Assembly (NCBI GenBank): GCA_013407085.1
Contig: JACCGJ010019459.1
Coordinates: forward strand, 24,964-88,963
Reading direction: 5' to 3'
DNA length: 64,000 nucleotides
From: Atriophallophorus winterbourni
Taxonomy: Eukaryota > Platyhelminthes > Trematoda > Plagiorchiida > Microphallidae
Both the position numbers and the translations under genes were made by a program. The notes beneath the pieces are model-generated. The model had not been told where the DNA came from, did not search any database, and saw only the letters and a program-made list of their open reading frames with translations. Shown piece by piece: positions 20,281-32,395 of the stretch. How positions within the stretch are numbered: the first letter of the stretch is position 1; every line of letters starts with the position of its first letter.

Positions 20281-21500
20281 TCATTTCCTTCCATTTTCTC
20301 GGTTTGTTAGCGACATAGAAATTCGTTTTCCGCAGCTTGTCGTGCGTAAACTGTCCTGCACATGCGCTAGACGTGCTCGACTTACAAGGAATTCCGGGAA
20401 AGTGAAAATTGGTGCCTTGGCTTGTGCTCTCGGCCGGTTTAGGTTGAAAAGCTTGTTATCACTTCGTGTGCGTAGGTAAATGTCTTCTGTCCTCATCCTG
20501 AAAGTGAGCTTCAGATGCAGAGAAAAGAAAATTATGAACAGCGTGGGAGCAACAACACACCATTGTTTGACGCCTCGGCGAATTTCAAAGGTTTCTGACC
20601 TTAAACCGTTAAAATGGACTGAGCCCATCATGCCTGAGTGGAACGAAATAACGAGCTTTAGCAGTCTTGGGAGCAGCCTATCAAATCAAGAATTTTGAAA
20701 AGACCCTCCCTGCCGACGTTTCCGAATGCCATCGTTAAATCAATAAAAATAGCGTATAATAGCATACGCTGTTCCCGACACTTTTCTTGAAGTTGTCTCA
20801 GGGAGAAGATCATGTCAACGGTTGATCTTCCCTTGCGGAAGCCACATTGAGATTCGGAGTAAATTCTATCAGTAAAACTTGCAGCCGGATCTGTAGACTT
20901 AGTAAACAATTTTGCCTACACCATTCAGCGGGAAGGATTAGATTCTCTGTAATTGTTGCAGTCGCCTCTGTCACCCTTATTATTAAATAGCGTGATGATC
21001 TTGGTGTCTCGCATCTCTTGTGGGACACCCCTCCTGCCAGCACTGAAAAAGCAAATGGTTAAAAGGTTGTAATAACGATGCGCTAAAGCATTTGATTTGA
21101 TGAGCGCAGGTGGAATTCCGTCGTCACCAGGGGCCTTCCCAATCGCTCAGGGGTCGATTGCCATATTGAGCTCATCAAGGGTAGGTGGAGTATCTAGATA
21201 CTCAATGGTCGGTAACCGCTCGACATTTTTGAGTACCGTACTGTCCCTGGCTTACCAGACAATTTGATTCAGTGAAATCCCGTGTCGGGAAGCTTCAGTT
21301 TCGCACAGACCAGTGTATGGTCAGTGTCACAGTCTGCACTTTGATATGATCTGGTGAGAAGTACGCTTCTTATATTAGTGCGTCTAACAAGTATAATATC
21401 AAGCTGGCACCAGTGCTAAGAGCGAGGATGTTTCCAAGAGACCTTATGCTGTATGCACTATACAGTCGGTTAAAATTAGGTCACATCGAAGCGCTTGTGA
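20281..21500 (-). mobile_element. RTE-like LINE fragment (endonuclease end to RT palm), minus strand
   Basis: Reading down the minus strand: WKHPRSKHWCQLDIILVRR and YQSADCDTDHTLVCAKLKLP (endonuclease C-terminus, about 21450-21280), then DELNMAIDP, AIGKAPGDDGIPPALIKS, GVPQEMRDTKIITLFNNKGDR, ESQCGFRKGRSTVDMIFSLRQLQEKC and IFIDLTMAFGNVGREGLFKIL, then FNGLRSETFEIRRGVKQ. Stops and frameshifts separate the blocks, and the YADD segment is not seen. This is probably the same family as the C-terminal remnants at 3128 and 29861. Jockey-like is the alternative. Confidence 0.82.
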
Positions 21501-22785
21501 TCATGAATGCTCGCGGCAAGTCAATACAGCCGCTGCGCAAAGTGACGGCTATATAATTACTCGTATGTCGTTAGTAGTATGTAAACATGAAATGTTCCCT
21601 GATTCATTACTGATGAATAAAAACTATTTTTAAAACTTCTGTAGCTTGCAATGTAAAAATTATTCAGACAAAGCAGTTATTTCAGATTTTTCAAGTGAAA
21701 ACATTTATGCTTCGATTATATATCTCAAAACTGTTTAGCGAGCATTGAGTTACACAAATGTTAAGTACCCTTGGTCAATAATGGGAAAGGAATTTTAGGT
21801 TAATCAGGATTTATATAATCAAAAAGTTATACTCTCCACGTGTTTCGAGTCAATCGGCCCTCGCGTTGTTTATAAAATTAGCTTTTAGCGGATATGGACC
21901 CACTCCATTGTACTTAGGAGATTGTGGTAGTCGGATAATATCGAACACAACTTCCCTGGAAATGTTCGTAATTTCTTCCAGGCATCTTCAACGCTTACGG
22001 TTGTGACTAACAATTTTGTGAGTATCAGAAGTGTGGCTTCAGACTGGCAAAGCACAGTTCAAAAATATTAAATAATATAAGATACAGACATTTTTAAGTT
22101 TTATATATATTTTTGTATTCTTCGCATTTTTAATTTTTTTCATTCAGTTCGGTTTATAAAAGATCTTCAACATAGTAAGAAATAGTCAAAGGCGAAACGC
22201 TACCTAATGAATTCATTGTCAAGGTGTATGAAGGAAATGATTGTAAATCATTCAGAATATGCAATGCGCTTAGTTGAAAAAGTTGTTTGGCAAATGTAAC
22301 ATGATTCCATCCACTTTAAAATTGACTTTCTAAATTACCTGTTATGCTCGCGCATAAAATCTAACAATATACACATGAACTTACATGAGTGTTACTTTTA
22401 GTAGGCAAATTGATTCCCAGCCGTTACGGAGGATAAATTCTGAAGTCGTTCAGCAACAAGTCTAGCCGTGATTTTTGAAATTTGAGAAGAGCACGCTATT
22501 AGGCGAACATTTTTGCAGTCATTTTCTTATCGGTGAAATTCTAACTGTATATTAACCATTAGCAATTGTGGCAGAAAAGAGACAACGGCCGAACACAGAA
22601 GATATCGGTTTGGTAACCCATGCACAAAGACATGAGCACATGATTTTCAAATATACTGTAAATTAAGTCACCAATTTGTAAACACTCGAAAGGATTCGCC
22701 ACCGAAATTCAGACTGCCTTTACCTAGCAAGCTGGTAGGGAAAACAGCGCAGAATTTCCTGGCCGGCAACTTCTTCATGGCCTTT
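21501..22785. other. Intergenic, AT-rich: no gene recognised
   Basis: Lies just outside the left edge of the palindrome. No motif seen. Confidence 0.4.
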
Positions 22786-24440
22786 GATAACTGCCTCGTT
22801 TCTCGTTCACTTAGCAAGGAAATGACATACAGCTTATTGAGACCGACTATTTCAGATTTTATGCTCTCACTCGATTTTTAGTAAACACCTTATTATCGCC
22901 GTGATAAGCCTGATCTTTCAGGGTGTGCACCGCTTCAGTGTTGTTGACGAGAAATTATTTGGCCTGATGCAGATTGTTTCGACGGGACATAAAAGGTCAT
23001 CACAAAAATTCAGATTTTCTGATGCTACATCGCATTCACGTAATACTGTCACAAAAGACGTATAAGTTGTTTGTGAAAATTACCAGTTGTGTTGCCTCAA
23101 TTTTTATTGGATCGCATCGCAATATTTGTTAAACCTAGCCTTTCCATAAATCTTCTGCATCATTTTGATAACAAACATTTTAGTGGCGGTGATGGATGCT
23201 CTCACAATCGCAGGACAAATCGTTGCGTCTTTCACAATGAAGTAGTCACATCGATATCGCTGATGTGAGGTATCTACCCTACAAATTATGCTCTGAGACG
23301 CCTATAACGAAACACACACAACCCAACATCGATTCACATCAACGCACATTAAAGCGACGATGGTCAACAAATATTTAATCACATTGATTTCAATTGTGTA
23401 TAAAAAATTTGTTCTGTTCCCGCACACCCATGTTATGAACTTTATTGAGCTTGTCCTCGTTGTGTAGGAATTACAACTATGCAAAGTGTGGTAAAATTAG
23501 ACTAATTTGTTCAATTGATCTATTAAATGTTCAGCGTTGTAAGCTTAACTAATTCAGATTTTGGTCTAACTTGTGGCGACAAAATGCAAAATTATTAAAT
23601 GTTGGCTCAATGCAGAATTAACAAATGGCAGGATAACAACAAGTTGAATTATAATATTCTCTCAAAATCTTATCAATAACTATCAACTGATCAAGTTGCA
23701 GCCTTAACCTTCGCGCCGGTAATGGTTAGAATGTCATAGTATGCCAAATGTAACATTACACTGAGTGCGTGACATGCGAATCGTAGATGGACTTCAATAC
23801 TTCGAATCATACTCAAGTCCGATTAGAGGATTTGATCTTCAACAACGGGATTCATTCTGATTGCACAAGTTTGAGTTTTTTGTCTAAATCTATTGTTGGA
23901 ATCAAAGCAACAAGGGATGGTCGCATTTAAAATTGGTTTACGAACAATAATATCAGGTTATACTCTTGAAAAATCGTTGGGTAGATACAATCCTTTTCTC
24001 CTTGATCATCTTCGAGAACACATTAGGATAGATATGATAAGCTAATTCAATCTGAAATCTACTATTGATCCATCGACTGTTCTCACAATCTATGATTCCG
24101 AGGTCTATGAATGCAATCGATATTTTACCCCAACGTTGTCTGATAAATAGATAACTCTTTTGACATACCAATTCGCTTTTCTAGCATACAATTAACCCCC
24201 AGCATTAGGCAGAATTTTCCATCTTGCTTGAGTATGGGTTTAACTCCAAAGAATTATATGTGGTTATAAATATTTATTCATTATTTTAAGAATGATAACA
24301 ATCATGAACACACGATCGAACTCTTTTGTTGAACAATCATAAAGGCACCTATATCGAGTGTTTGCTACATTTTTATGTTTTTCGTTCACATAAAAATTTA
24401 ATTCACCAGTTCTCTCCCGTGCACACCAGTTTCTCGCTTT

Positions 24441-26691
24441 TGCAACGACGCCAACGTTGCAATCATGTGGCTACACATTTCTTGAAAGTTCGCCGATGTC
24501 ATTCTATGCTCTTCGCCTCCGTTCTCTCTCCATCCAATCTCCATCCATTTCATTTGGTGGGATGGAGAGACAACAGAGGCGAAGAACATATTGTGAAAAC
24601 CAGCGAAATTTCAACTTTTGTTAATTCTTACATTCGACAACACATCATCTACGCATCCCCAGTACCTTTACGCGGCCTCTTGGAAAAGGATATTCTGTTA
24701 AACAGAGGACGGATTAAAGTTATCTCAAGTGTGAGCTCTGTTTTCGCGGATTGAACTATTGTCGATCGTCACTTCCGTGAATGCAGCTGACTGAATAAAT
24801 ATATTTCTTTTGATAGTGCAAAATCGCTGTGCAATAACCTTGTTGCCTGTAAATCCTTTTACTCCAACCACAGTCAATATTTTATTCCTTATTGAGGAAC
24901 AAATAAATTCAGAAACTCTTGTTGTTTACTTTACTCGGTACATTGATAACTGTTCGATGGCTGTTTCCGAGTTAAAGATGTGCCCGACACTTTGATAGGT
25001 GATGCCGGTAGATCCTCTTCATTTTGCTAAACTCGCTTTCTAATTTTATTCGCATGTCTGTCTAGACCTAAGTAACCTGAGAAAGAAACGAGTATGAAAA
25101 TGCGCTTGTATCAGCTGAATCGAAGGCCACCATAAAATCGAGCGAGATCGCTACACGGGGGGACTATAAGTGTGGCGATATTCTTGACCTTGCCGAAATG
25201 TAACTATGTGATCGAAATATCGCTTACTGAGAAAACATTTCGGCTTGCTGTTCAGAAATATATGAACGCCAAAGAAATAATGAAGCGAAGATTCTTTTAT
25301 TGGTGGAGGTGAATCTTATTCATCTGTTGTTACAGCATGAGGTACGCACATTTTTTCTTGAAAGTTAGTAAAATTGTTGGTTCTTCTTCGCACTGTGAAA
25401 TGGTTTCTCTTTGCCATAGTTGAACGGAAAAGTTCACATAGTGTGCTTAGTTAGTATGGCTACCTTTCTTTATAAGGACCAGCTAACTCAAATATTGAAA
25501 TAAACGCAATAGAAAACTTGATTTTGGTTCCGCTTAAGACGTAAAATGAATCGGTCAGTGAGTATTACTCGTAATGTAACTCAACGGACCAACTACTGCT
25601 GCTCAGCTAAATAGCTAACTAAAATAGTTGCTCCGATTATCAGCTCCGATTTTATACAAGTGTTCCAGAGTGTGGGAGAGTGTAGAATGCATCCACTTCA
25701 TTTAGCGTTGATGATTAACCGGCAGATTGGTATCCATGTTTGATCATTGTTATGTGAACGTCATGTTTATCACTGCTGCATTTATGCCCAATAAAGTGCT
25801 ACAATTAAATTATGTGTGCTCTGCACTTGGGTGCATAAAGCATTCACCATTATCTCTACGCTGAACATTAAGAATGAGTGCACCACTGAGTTGTGGCTCC
25901 GTTATAGTCTAGGCGACCAAGTTGAACATTTGCATGCACAGCTAGATTGAACATACAATAACGCCTTGCGTGCCATCGAAGTGTAATACATTCATTGTAA
26001 TAAATATTGTTGTTGCCATCAGTTTTTAAATTTGTCGGAGAAGAGGTGGCAACAGCAATCAAATAACATTTTTCGAGTTTAGAAACTGGTGTGGGCAAAT
26101 CGAGATAGTGGGATGAAACATATTGGTATTGATAGTATTCATGGTTAAAACTGAGGGTTCTGTATGTGATCTCAAGTATATACTCATGCACGCTTCGCCT
26201 AAATAAGCATAATTGTCCTGTGAGTTGCGCAAAAATTGCCTGTTGCAAAGGTTTGGTGTAGCTTATTCTCTTACCGTTGAGGCCTCATACAATCATGCGA
26301 GTAGCAAATATCGATAGACTATGAATATAATAAGAGGGCTGAAGCACCTTTTTGACGGCCGCTCGTAACATTGGACGCTGAAATGTGAGTTAAACAGTGC
26401 TCAGTGTGGTTTACAAGAAAAAAACATTTACGAGCGGACCCGATATATACAGCGGGTAGAGCATTCTGATTTATCCAGCACTACGGCCAATACACAATTT
26501 AATCGGATTTATTTAAAATTCTCACAGTGGCATCCGGGCTAGGGCACTACCAGGACACCTATGCCTAATCACAAGACAAATTAGGCTGCTCGACCAAACC
26601 ATTAAGCCTACAAGACACTGGTTTGTAAATGTGTTCGTCTGTTCTCTATCTCTCGGACTTAATATTATAATTGGCATTTTGTTCGCCCAGT
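24441..26691 (+). repeat. Segment P, copy 1
   Basis: Recurs at 34091-36338 (same strand, offset about 9650) and 43739-46064 (inverted). Its start carries an imperfect inverted repeat, TTCGCCTC-GTT-TCTCTCCATCC facing GGATGGAGAGACAACAG. No gene recognised. Confidence 0.9.
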
Positions 26692-28385
26692 ATACATTAC
26701 TGGGTCACAAATAGCACAAACTAACGCACCGATTCAAGGTCCAGTCTCCGCCCCACATCACTGATAAACTAGATCATTTTGTACTGGCAAACTAAACAAA
26801 CACTGTCGTGGTATTGCGCAACTCTCATCATCTGACAATAAAACACATCATTAGAACGAATGATATTTTGTTTTATATTTCACATCAAGTTCTACAATAC
26901 GTGCATAATATCATAAAAGTTAATCTGATAAATATCAAACCTCAAACAAACACAGAAATCAGGTTGCGTTTAATTGCTCAAGCCAATTCGATTTATTTCG
27001 GTGTTAGACGAGCAATGAGAGATCGCGAACTAACCGTCTGAATTAGTCGATATATTTTGATCGTGATTGCTTCAGGTGTTTTCAAAATTCGCCAGCAACG
27101 TCTTCGTGACACTTTTTGGGAACTATGTTAACGACAAGGGCCGCATAATCTGGCTTTACCCAGTGGCACGTGTCGCTCAGGTGGGCTAGGATTGTAATGT
27201 TCACCTGCTTAGAACAAACTTTGTTTAACCCACTTCGATGGTGTTCACATATACTTTTTTCCGCTTTCCGCGTGCGGCTAATTTATCCCGCAGCACAGGA
27301 CCAGGTAAATTTGTAAATGCACATTGGGTGTGCATGACGAGGTAATTAGTCTTTAAGATGTTGTCTGAAGATCGGCTTGTTGATGAACGTTATTCTCACT
27401 GTTGCAGAAGTAAACATTCTTTTAACTATCTACTCTATCTGAGAATATTCCAAATCTCGTGTTGTCAGCAATCAGAAAATAGCCGAGAAGGTGTAAATAA
27501 TGCGTGTAAAGTATGGAAATTAATATTCGGAACAGAAACGTAGGCTACCAAATCCAGACATCAACGAACTCAGAATACTAAGCATTTAAGCGCATCACGT
27601 CTTCATCATAACATGAACAACGAATAAGATTAGCTCTCTAAATCTGGAATGAGTTACATGTCAACTTTATTACAAATGTGTCTATTTTCGATGACGTGAT
27701 GAAGGTAATCAGATCGGAAGTGTCTAAACATAGGCAGTAAACAATAAGTCAAGCCTCGTCTACACTAAAATATATTAGGATAAATGGACGAAAGGTGTCC
27801 ACATTCAGCCCACGTCGTTGGAAAAGCTGCTTTCGATATGCCCGCTTTGTGATTAGCGCTTTAATATTGTTTAACTCGTTTCGGTTTGTGAGTCGGATTT
27901 TATCGCTCTAGTCGGATTGCGTATACAAGGATAGCGTCGAACACAATTAAATTATCACTTTTTAGATAACCATATACATGTGCCATAGGGGACACCGTCT
28001 TTGGTGATCAAAATATTTAGATCGGTGAAACTGTATCTGAGATTTGTATTTTTGTTCTCACATTCCCGCACTTAGAATCCACAACCGATTTCTGGATGTT
28101 TGACTCCCTCAACTGAAAACAGTAGGATCAGGTTCAGTGAGCCTTGTGAATCTGAGGTTCTTTGAATAAAAGGTGAGCGCAGAAAACTGCTAAATCGTTT
28201 GCCTTGTTAGTATATTGAAAGAAGTCAAAGACGAGATTGCCGTACTACTGATTATTCTACATGAAAATCACACAATAGTAACAACAAATTCACCAAAAAG
28301 ATGAACCAAATAACTTCTCATTATCTAATCATTCATTGGTCTACTGATACTAATGACCTTACTATCGACGGGAATCAATTTTCAC
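26692..28385 (+). repeat. Segment Q, copy 1
   Basis: 1.69 kb, beginning ATACATTACTGGGTCACAAA and ending GGGAATCAATTTTCAC. Four copies exist: here, 32396-34090 (inverted), 36339-38033 (direct) and 42044-43738 (inverted). Short frames of 61 and 77 codons recur in all four but look like by-products of the duplication. Confidence 0.92.
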
Positions 28386-28396
28386 TTGCGCTGATG

Positions 28397-28404
28397 TATA
28401 AAAG
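28397..28404 (+). promoter_or_regulatory. TATA box of the secreted ubiquitin-like gene, copy 1
   Basis: TATAAAAG, 59 to 66 bases before the first ATG. It is conserved in the mirror copy (42025-42032). Confidence 0.6.
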
Positions 28405-28462
28405 CAAAATATTGAATGCAATGTGTTCGTGATCTTTCTGAAATAACGTTTTCAAGACACAA

Positions 28463-28807
28463 ATGAAATATTGCAAAATGGAATGGAGCATATGCGTATA
28501 TGTGCTGATCACCTTTGCCGCGGCAATCGCATATCCAACCAACGTTGAAGATAAACATACGAGTGAAATCGATAATAAACTGATGCAGGTGTTCGTTTAC
28601 ACGGAACGCGATTATGCCACGCGGGTCAAAGTAAGCCGGAGCGCTGACTTCGCAGAACTGAAAAAAGTTGTTTCCGTCGCTTGGCAAATATCCCCTGACA
28701 AACTTCACTTTCGTGTTTTGGATGATGCTTTGGCCCGCGATACAGATCGTCTTGCTGATTGGGGCATACGTAAAGATGATTCTTACGTGCACACCATAAT
28801 TTACTGA
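28463..28807 (+). CDS. Secreted protein with a ubiquitin-like domain, copy 1
   Basis: Intronless, 114 residues. Residues 7-23 (EWSICVYVLITFAAAIA) read as a signal peptide, with cleavage plausible after A23. Residues 41-114 align with ubiquitin almost without gaps: MQVFVYT at the start, K at the Lys27 position, ISPD at the IPPD loop, then RLADWGIRK for TLSDYNIQK and a final strand before the stop. The C-terminal LRGG tail is missing (the protein ends TIIY), so conjugation is not expected, and the Leu8/Ile44 patch is replaced by Glu and Arg. ATG at 28463 is used as the start, but the second ATG at 28478 (AAAATGG) has better context and still gives a signal peptide. A TATA box lies upstream and AATAAA at 29145. 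Role unknown; a secreted product of a parasite is one inference. Confidence 0.8.
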   Translation: MKYCKMEWSICVYVLITFAAAIAYPTNVEDKHTSEIDNKLMQVFVYTERDYATRVKVSRSADFAELKKVVSVAWQISPDKLHFRVLDDALARDTDRLADWGIRKDDSYVHTIIY

Positions 28808-29480
28808 GTAACCCTCACGCGTGCAACGAAATTTGATGAAAAAGCCAAGTGAATTTTTTGCTGATTGAAACTACCATTCTTGCGTTTCCAAATTTATTTT
28901 TCGCTTCTGGCAACGTTTCATTTTCAATTTTATTGCTTCCTTGAACTTTTTCTCCAATATTTTCGCTTAAAATGCAATAACCTGCTTTGATTGAATTTGA
29001 TTAATACAGTTCTTTTGCTTAAATTACCGGGTTCTTGAGCACTTCACAAATGTAGAAAATTCCATGTTCACATGTTTTTATTATTTTTCCTTAGATATCT
29101 TGCTTATTTTTAAATTGGGGTGGAACAAATTTAGTGTTTGACAAAATAAATATGTTGACAATAAGAGTTTGATCTAGTTTATGCTGGTTACGCTATTCAT
29201 GTTAAAGCGCATGACTAGAATATTTTCTAGGTGATATCATACGTGTAATAGAGGTTTCATAGTGACTTTGTACCGCTTATTTGTTTGAAATGCGTTATGG
29301 TCAAAAACTAAAATGCGTGCAAATTTCTTAAATGCATTGTCCATGTCCATTTGTCCGGTTTACCCAAACATTTCGTAGACGTTGTTTGTGCTATTTAAGT
29401 AAGATTTTTCAAAAGGGCCAGCTCGAATCAGTTGAGGATAGTCAGTTTATGTATATTTTTCAAAGGAAGTGTAATGTAAC
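28808..29480. other. AT-rich DNA after the ubiquitin-like gene
   Basis: Apart from the candidate AATAAA no feature is seen. Mirrored at 40950-41621. Confidence 0.5.
29145..29150 (+). terminator. Candidate polyadenylation signal, copy 1
   Basis: AATAAA, 338 bases after the stop of the ubiquitin-like gene, in AT-rich DNA. Its use is an inference. Confidence 0.35.
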
Positions 29481-29855
29481 GTTCGGTTTTGCAGCGGATA
29501 AGGATTAACGAACATCACACCTAATAAACACATGGTTACTTAAGCAGTGTGTCAGCAGACGCTCACCTGTGCAATTAATAAATAATTAGGGATGAACACA
29601 GCAATTAGGATGTGTGATCAATTATCTTGATCTCCCCTGTCTAGCTTAGAGAATCAAGGATTAGTCAAGAGAATGCCATTTAAACCTGATCACTGTTCGA
29701 ACGACACCCTTGGTCTGACAAAGCTTCTGTGTTCAGAAGCGAAACGTTACCAAAAACCTACTATAACCGATCCATTGCAAACCTTATTTACATGATTATG
29801 GACTCCCGATCGGTTTCGAATATTTTCAAATACTGTAATCGTTTACGTTTTTAAA
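29481..29855 (+). mobile_element. PLE non-coding end, plus strand, copy in R
   Basis: Complement of the PLE 3' part at 16786-17110: GCAGCGGATAAGGATTAACG, CTTGGTCTGACAAAGCTTCTG and GGACTCCCGATCGGTTTCGA. No coding part is attached. Confidence 0.8.
29710..29753 (+). ncRNA. Minimal PLE hammerhead, core mutated at G8
   Basis: Stem I TTGGT/ACCAA is perfect, stem II GCTTCTG/CAGAAGC around TGTT is perfect, and GAAA and CGTT are present. The first core box is CTGACAA instead of CTGACGA, which removes the catalytic G8. Probably inactive. Confidence 0.6.
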
Positions 29856-30440
29856 TATCAGTGATGCCGGACCACCGACTTCCGAAACAAATTCTTTTTG
29901 CGACGCCACATCCTGATTGGCGTAAATCTCGGGGTGGCCAAACCGTCACATGGCATAGGCAGCTAAAAATTCTTACTAGTAACCTTTCCAAAGTAGGCGC
30001 AGCGCGTCTTCCAGGCTGGTGTCCCCGCGGTCATATATCGCAATGGTTAGTTACGTTTCAGGATATGTCCCGAAACCGTGTTCAATGGCGGTCTTGCACT
30101 AAGCATCTTCTTGGAGTGTTTGCATAACCTTGTATGTTGCCAAGCGGAGTGACGAGAAAAGCTTGTTATGATGCATGACAGTGAAAGCCGCAAGGAAGCT
30201 GCCGTGCTGATGTTGCTCTACTCGTTCACGAAACTTGTTTGAATGCATGTTATATTCGAGGTGTAGGCACCTCATCCCAGTTTGTTTGTGCTTACTCTTC
30301 TATAGAAGCCGTAGCAATTTAAGTCCCACCCTTCCCTATCTTTTAGGATTTTACTTTTTCATGGTTGTATGGCAGTTAAGCATTCGGTACGTGCTACCGG
30401 TGTATTGCTGTCTTTGATGATTGATGATGATGATCGGTAG
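29856..30440 (+). mobile_element. RTE-like LINE C-terminal end with (GAT)n tail, copy in R
   Basis: [26 protein letters not shown] and [16 protein letters not shown] are the C-terminal block of RTE-like LINEs. The element ends in a GATGATTGATGATGATGAT run. It is the same family as 3128-4155. 5'-truncated, directly after PLE sequence. Confidence 0.85.
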
Positions 30441-30983
30441 CTACGTATATCACACGGCAGTTTCAAAACAGGCCAGTAATTACACCAGGCATTTGAATGT
30501 CTCTGATATCTTGTAATTCATCGTGAAATTATGAAAGATTTGACCGGACATACCACGTTCCAAGATTCACGGCAGGAGCGGTTTTTAGGATAAGCTCCTA
30601 TTTCCCAAAATGCTCTAATGGCGCGTGTCGCATATAGCCTCTGACAACCCCTTCCAGCTCCTGGCCTGCACGCGTGGTCCTGTGCGACTCGCGATACTGC
30701 TTCTGCTGACAGGAAAAGAGTAGAAGGCGGGTGACCTGCGACTCAAAACCAGTTTGATTCTGGTAGTTCGATCTAGTATGTCCATGAAGGCGGTCCACCT
30801 AAGGGAAAGAAAACACTTATCTCAAACCCCCACTGCTTGTGTTTACATCCAATCATGGAAGATGCTCCAGAAGTCAACCTCGAAGAAAACTCCTGAGCCG
30901 GTTTGACGTTAGGTGTTCAGAAGTTGCATTCAACTTCGTCATGCCAACTTCTGCGACGGCATCGTTGTCTAAACGTATTAGCC
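30441..30983. other. R segment DNA, nothing recognised
   Basis: Two short minus-strand frames (66 and 77 codons, the latter extending to 31107) show no motif and recur only in the mirrored arm. Confidence 0.4.
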
Positions 30984-31222
30984 TAGCTGTTCCTTTGATT
31001 TCAGTATGCCGTTGAGAGGGAGCATTTGCTGCATGTGTAACAGCTAGTTCTCCATATTGAACTGACCTGGATAACATCTGAACACACCAATGCAGCGGAC
31101 ACTCCATGCCACCTCATGCTCCAAGATCTCATGACGATGTCTCGAATATCAGAGGCGTAAAAAAATCAGTTGTGATTAGCAATGAGACAAAAACGCTGAA
31201 GGTCGACGTGGCTGCCCTTCAA
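30984..31222 (+). repeat. 239-bp inverted repeat S around a CR1 scrap, left
   Basis: AGCTGTTCCTTTGATTTC to GGCTGCCCTTCAA; its inverted partner is at 32157-32394, with about 0.93 kb in between. Mirrored in R' at about 38035-38272 and 39207-39445. Confidence 0.88.
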
Positions 31223-31263
31223 TACTTTGAATCATACTCAAGTCCGATTAGATGATTTGATCT

Positions 31264-31842
31264 TCAACAACGGAATTCATACTGATTGCACAAGTTGGTC
31301 AAAATGCAACACCACTGCTCTTTTACTCCTATGCCTTCAATTTGCCAATCGTTAATCAAACTTAGGGCGTTTGATAATTTAGATAGGCATACCTTTCGGA
31401 TTATTTTTGTTGTATCGTTTGTTCGCTCTGCTCGACATAGGTAGTCTAAATTCAAGACCAAATGGTCGCTCAAACCTAGCGGACAATCGTATGTAATGTT
31501 TTCGACGGAGTCCTCTTTAGTTGTCAAGATAAGATCGAGCATTGAAGGCATATCTCTCCCTCTATATCTTGTATTGCTTTCAACGTGATTATACAAGGGA
31601 ATTTCGTCAAACAGCTGCTGGAAGATGGCAGCAGTGGAGGTGTGAGAAATTTTGTTCGTCTTCAGCAAGTTAGGCAGATTAAAGTCTCCCATGATCAAGA
31701 TTCTGGTATGATATCTCGAGGCAATCAAGCGTAGCTTGTCGAGTAGATTCGTATTATACACTTCCGGGGCTGCTGAAGCCTGAATAGATACAGCCGGTAG
31801 GAACTTGGTCGTGTTATTTACTATCTCAAAAGATGTTTTCAC
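31264..31842 (-). pseudogene. CR1 endonuclease fragment, copy in R
   Basis: 192 codons open on the minus strand: MGDFNLPNLLK (51-61), IPLYNHVESNTRYRGRDMPS, MLDLILTTKE and PLGLSDHLVLNLDYLCRA (121-138). These are the second half of the exonuclease-endonuclease-phosphatase fold of CR1 ORF2. The catalytic His and Asp (SDH) are present but the N-terminal half is missing, so it is a remnant. Its end sequence (TGCACAAGTT to CTTGAGTATGATTC) also occurs alone in segment O at about 23795-23875. Confidence 0.85.
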
Positions 31843-32156
31843 ATTAATTCTAACAACATTTGTTGATGGTATTGCACATCATCTCCATTTAAGTACGTCA
31901 ACTTTCTGGGATTTAGGAAGAAAAAAATGTTTTATTCCTTGAATAAAACGTAACGACTCTTTCAAATATGCCGCTGTGGTCTAATTCGACTGAAATTTTT
32001 CAACAATTGTTTTCCGATAACTTCGGAATATATTTAACTCAATTATGTACTAACTATCAACGCTTGATCAACGTCTAAACTCGCCACGGGCTAAGTATGA
32101 ATACATCATCTCATAATCATTGAACATCGTGCGTACTAGTGTTATGTAAGCGGCTG

Positions 32157-32394
32157 TTGAAGGGCAGCCACGTCGACCTTCAGCATTTTTGTCTCATCGC
32201 TAATCACAACTGATTTATTTACGCCTCTGATATTCGAGACATCGTCGTGAGATCTTGGAGCATGAGGTGGCATGGAGAGTCCGCCGCATTGGTGTGTTCA
32301 GATGTTATCCTGGTCAGTTCAATATGGAGAACTAGCTGTTACACATGCAGGAAATGCTCCCTTTCAACGGCATACCGAAATCAAAGGAACAGCT
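32157..32394 (-). repeat. 239-bp inverted repeat S, right
   Basis: Starts TTGAAGGGCAGCC and ends AAGGAACAGCT, the complement of 30984-31222 with few differences. Confidence 0.88.
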
Positions 32395-32395
32395 A

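Noticed and set aside
26808..27543. 77- and 61-codon frames found four times in the Q copies
   Set aside because: Repetition comes from duplication of the whole 1.69-kb segment; composition is unlike protein, and substitutions are not biased to silent sites as far as I can see.
28382..28792. 136-codon frame opposite the ubiquitin-like gene
   Set aside because: It lacks a signal peptide and any family likeness and lies wholly over the better-supported plus-strand gene; the mirrored frame at 41637-42047 has changes.
30598..31107. 66- and 77-codon minus-strand frames in R
   Set aside because: No motif, no context, and conserved only with the arm as a whole.
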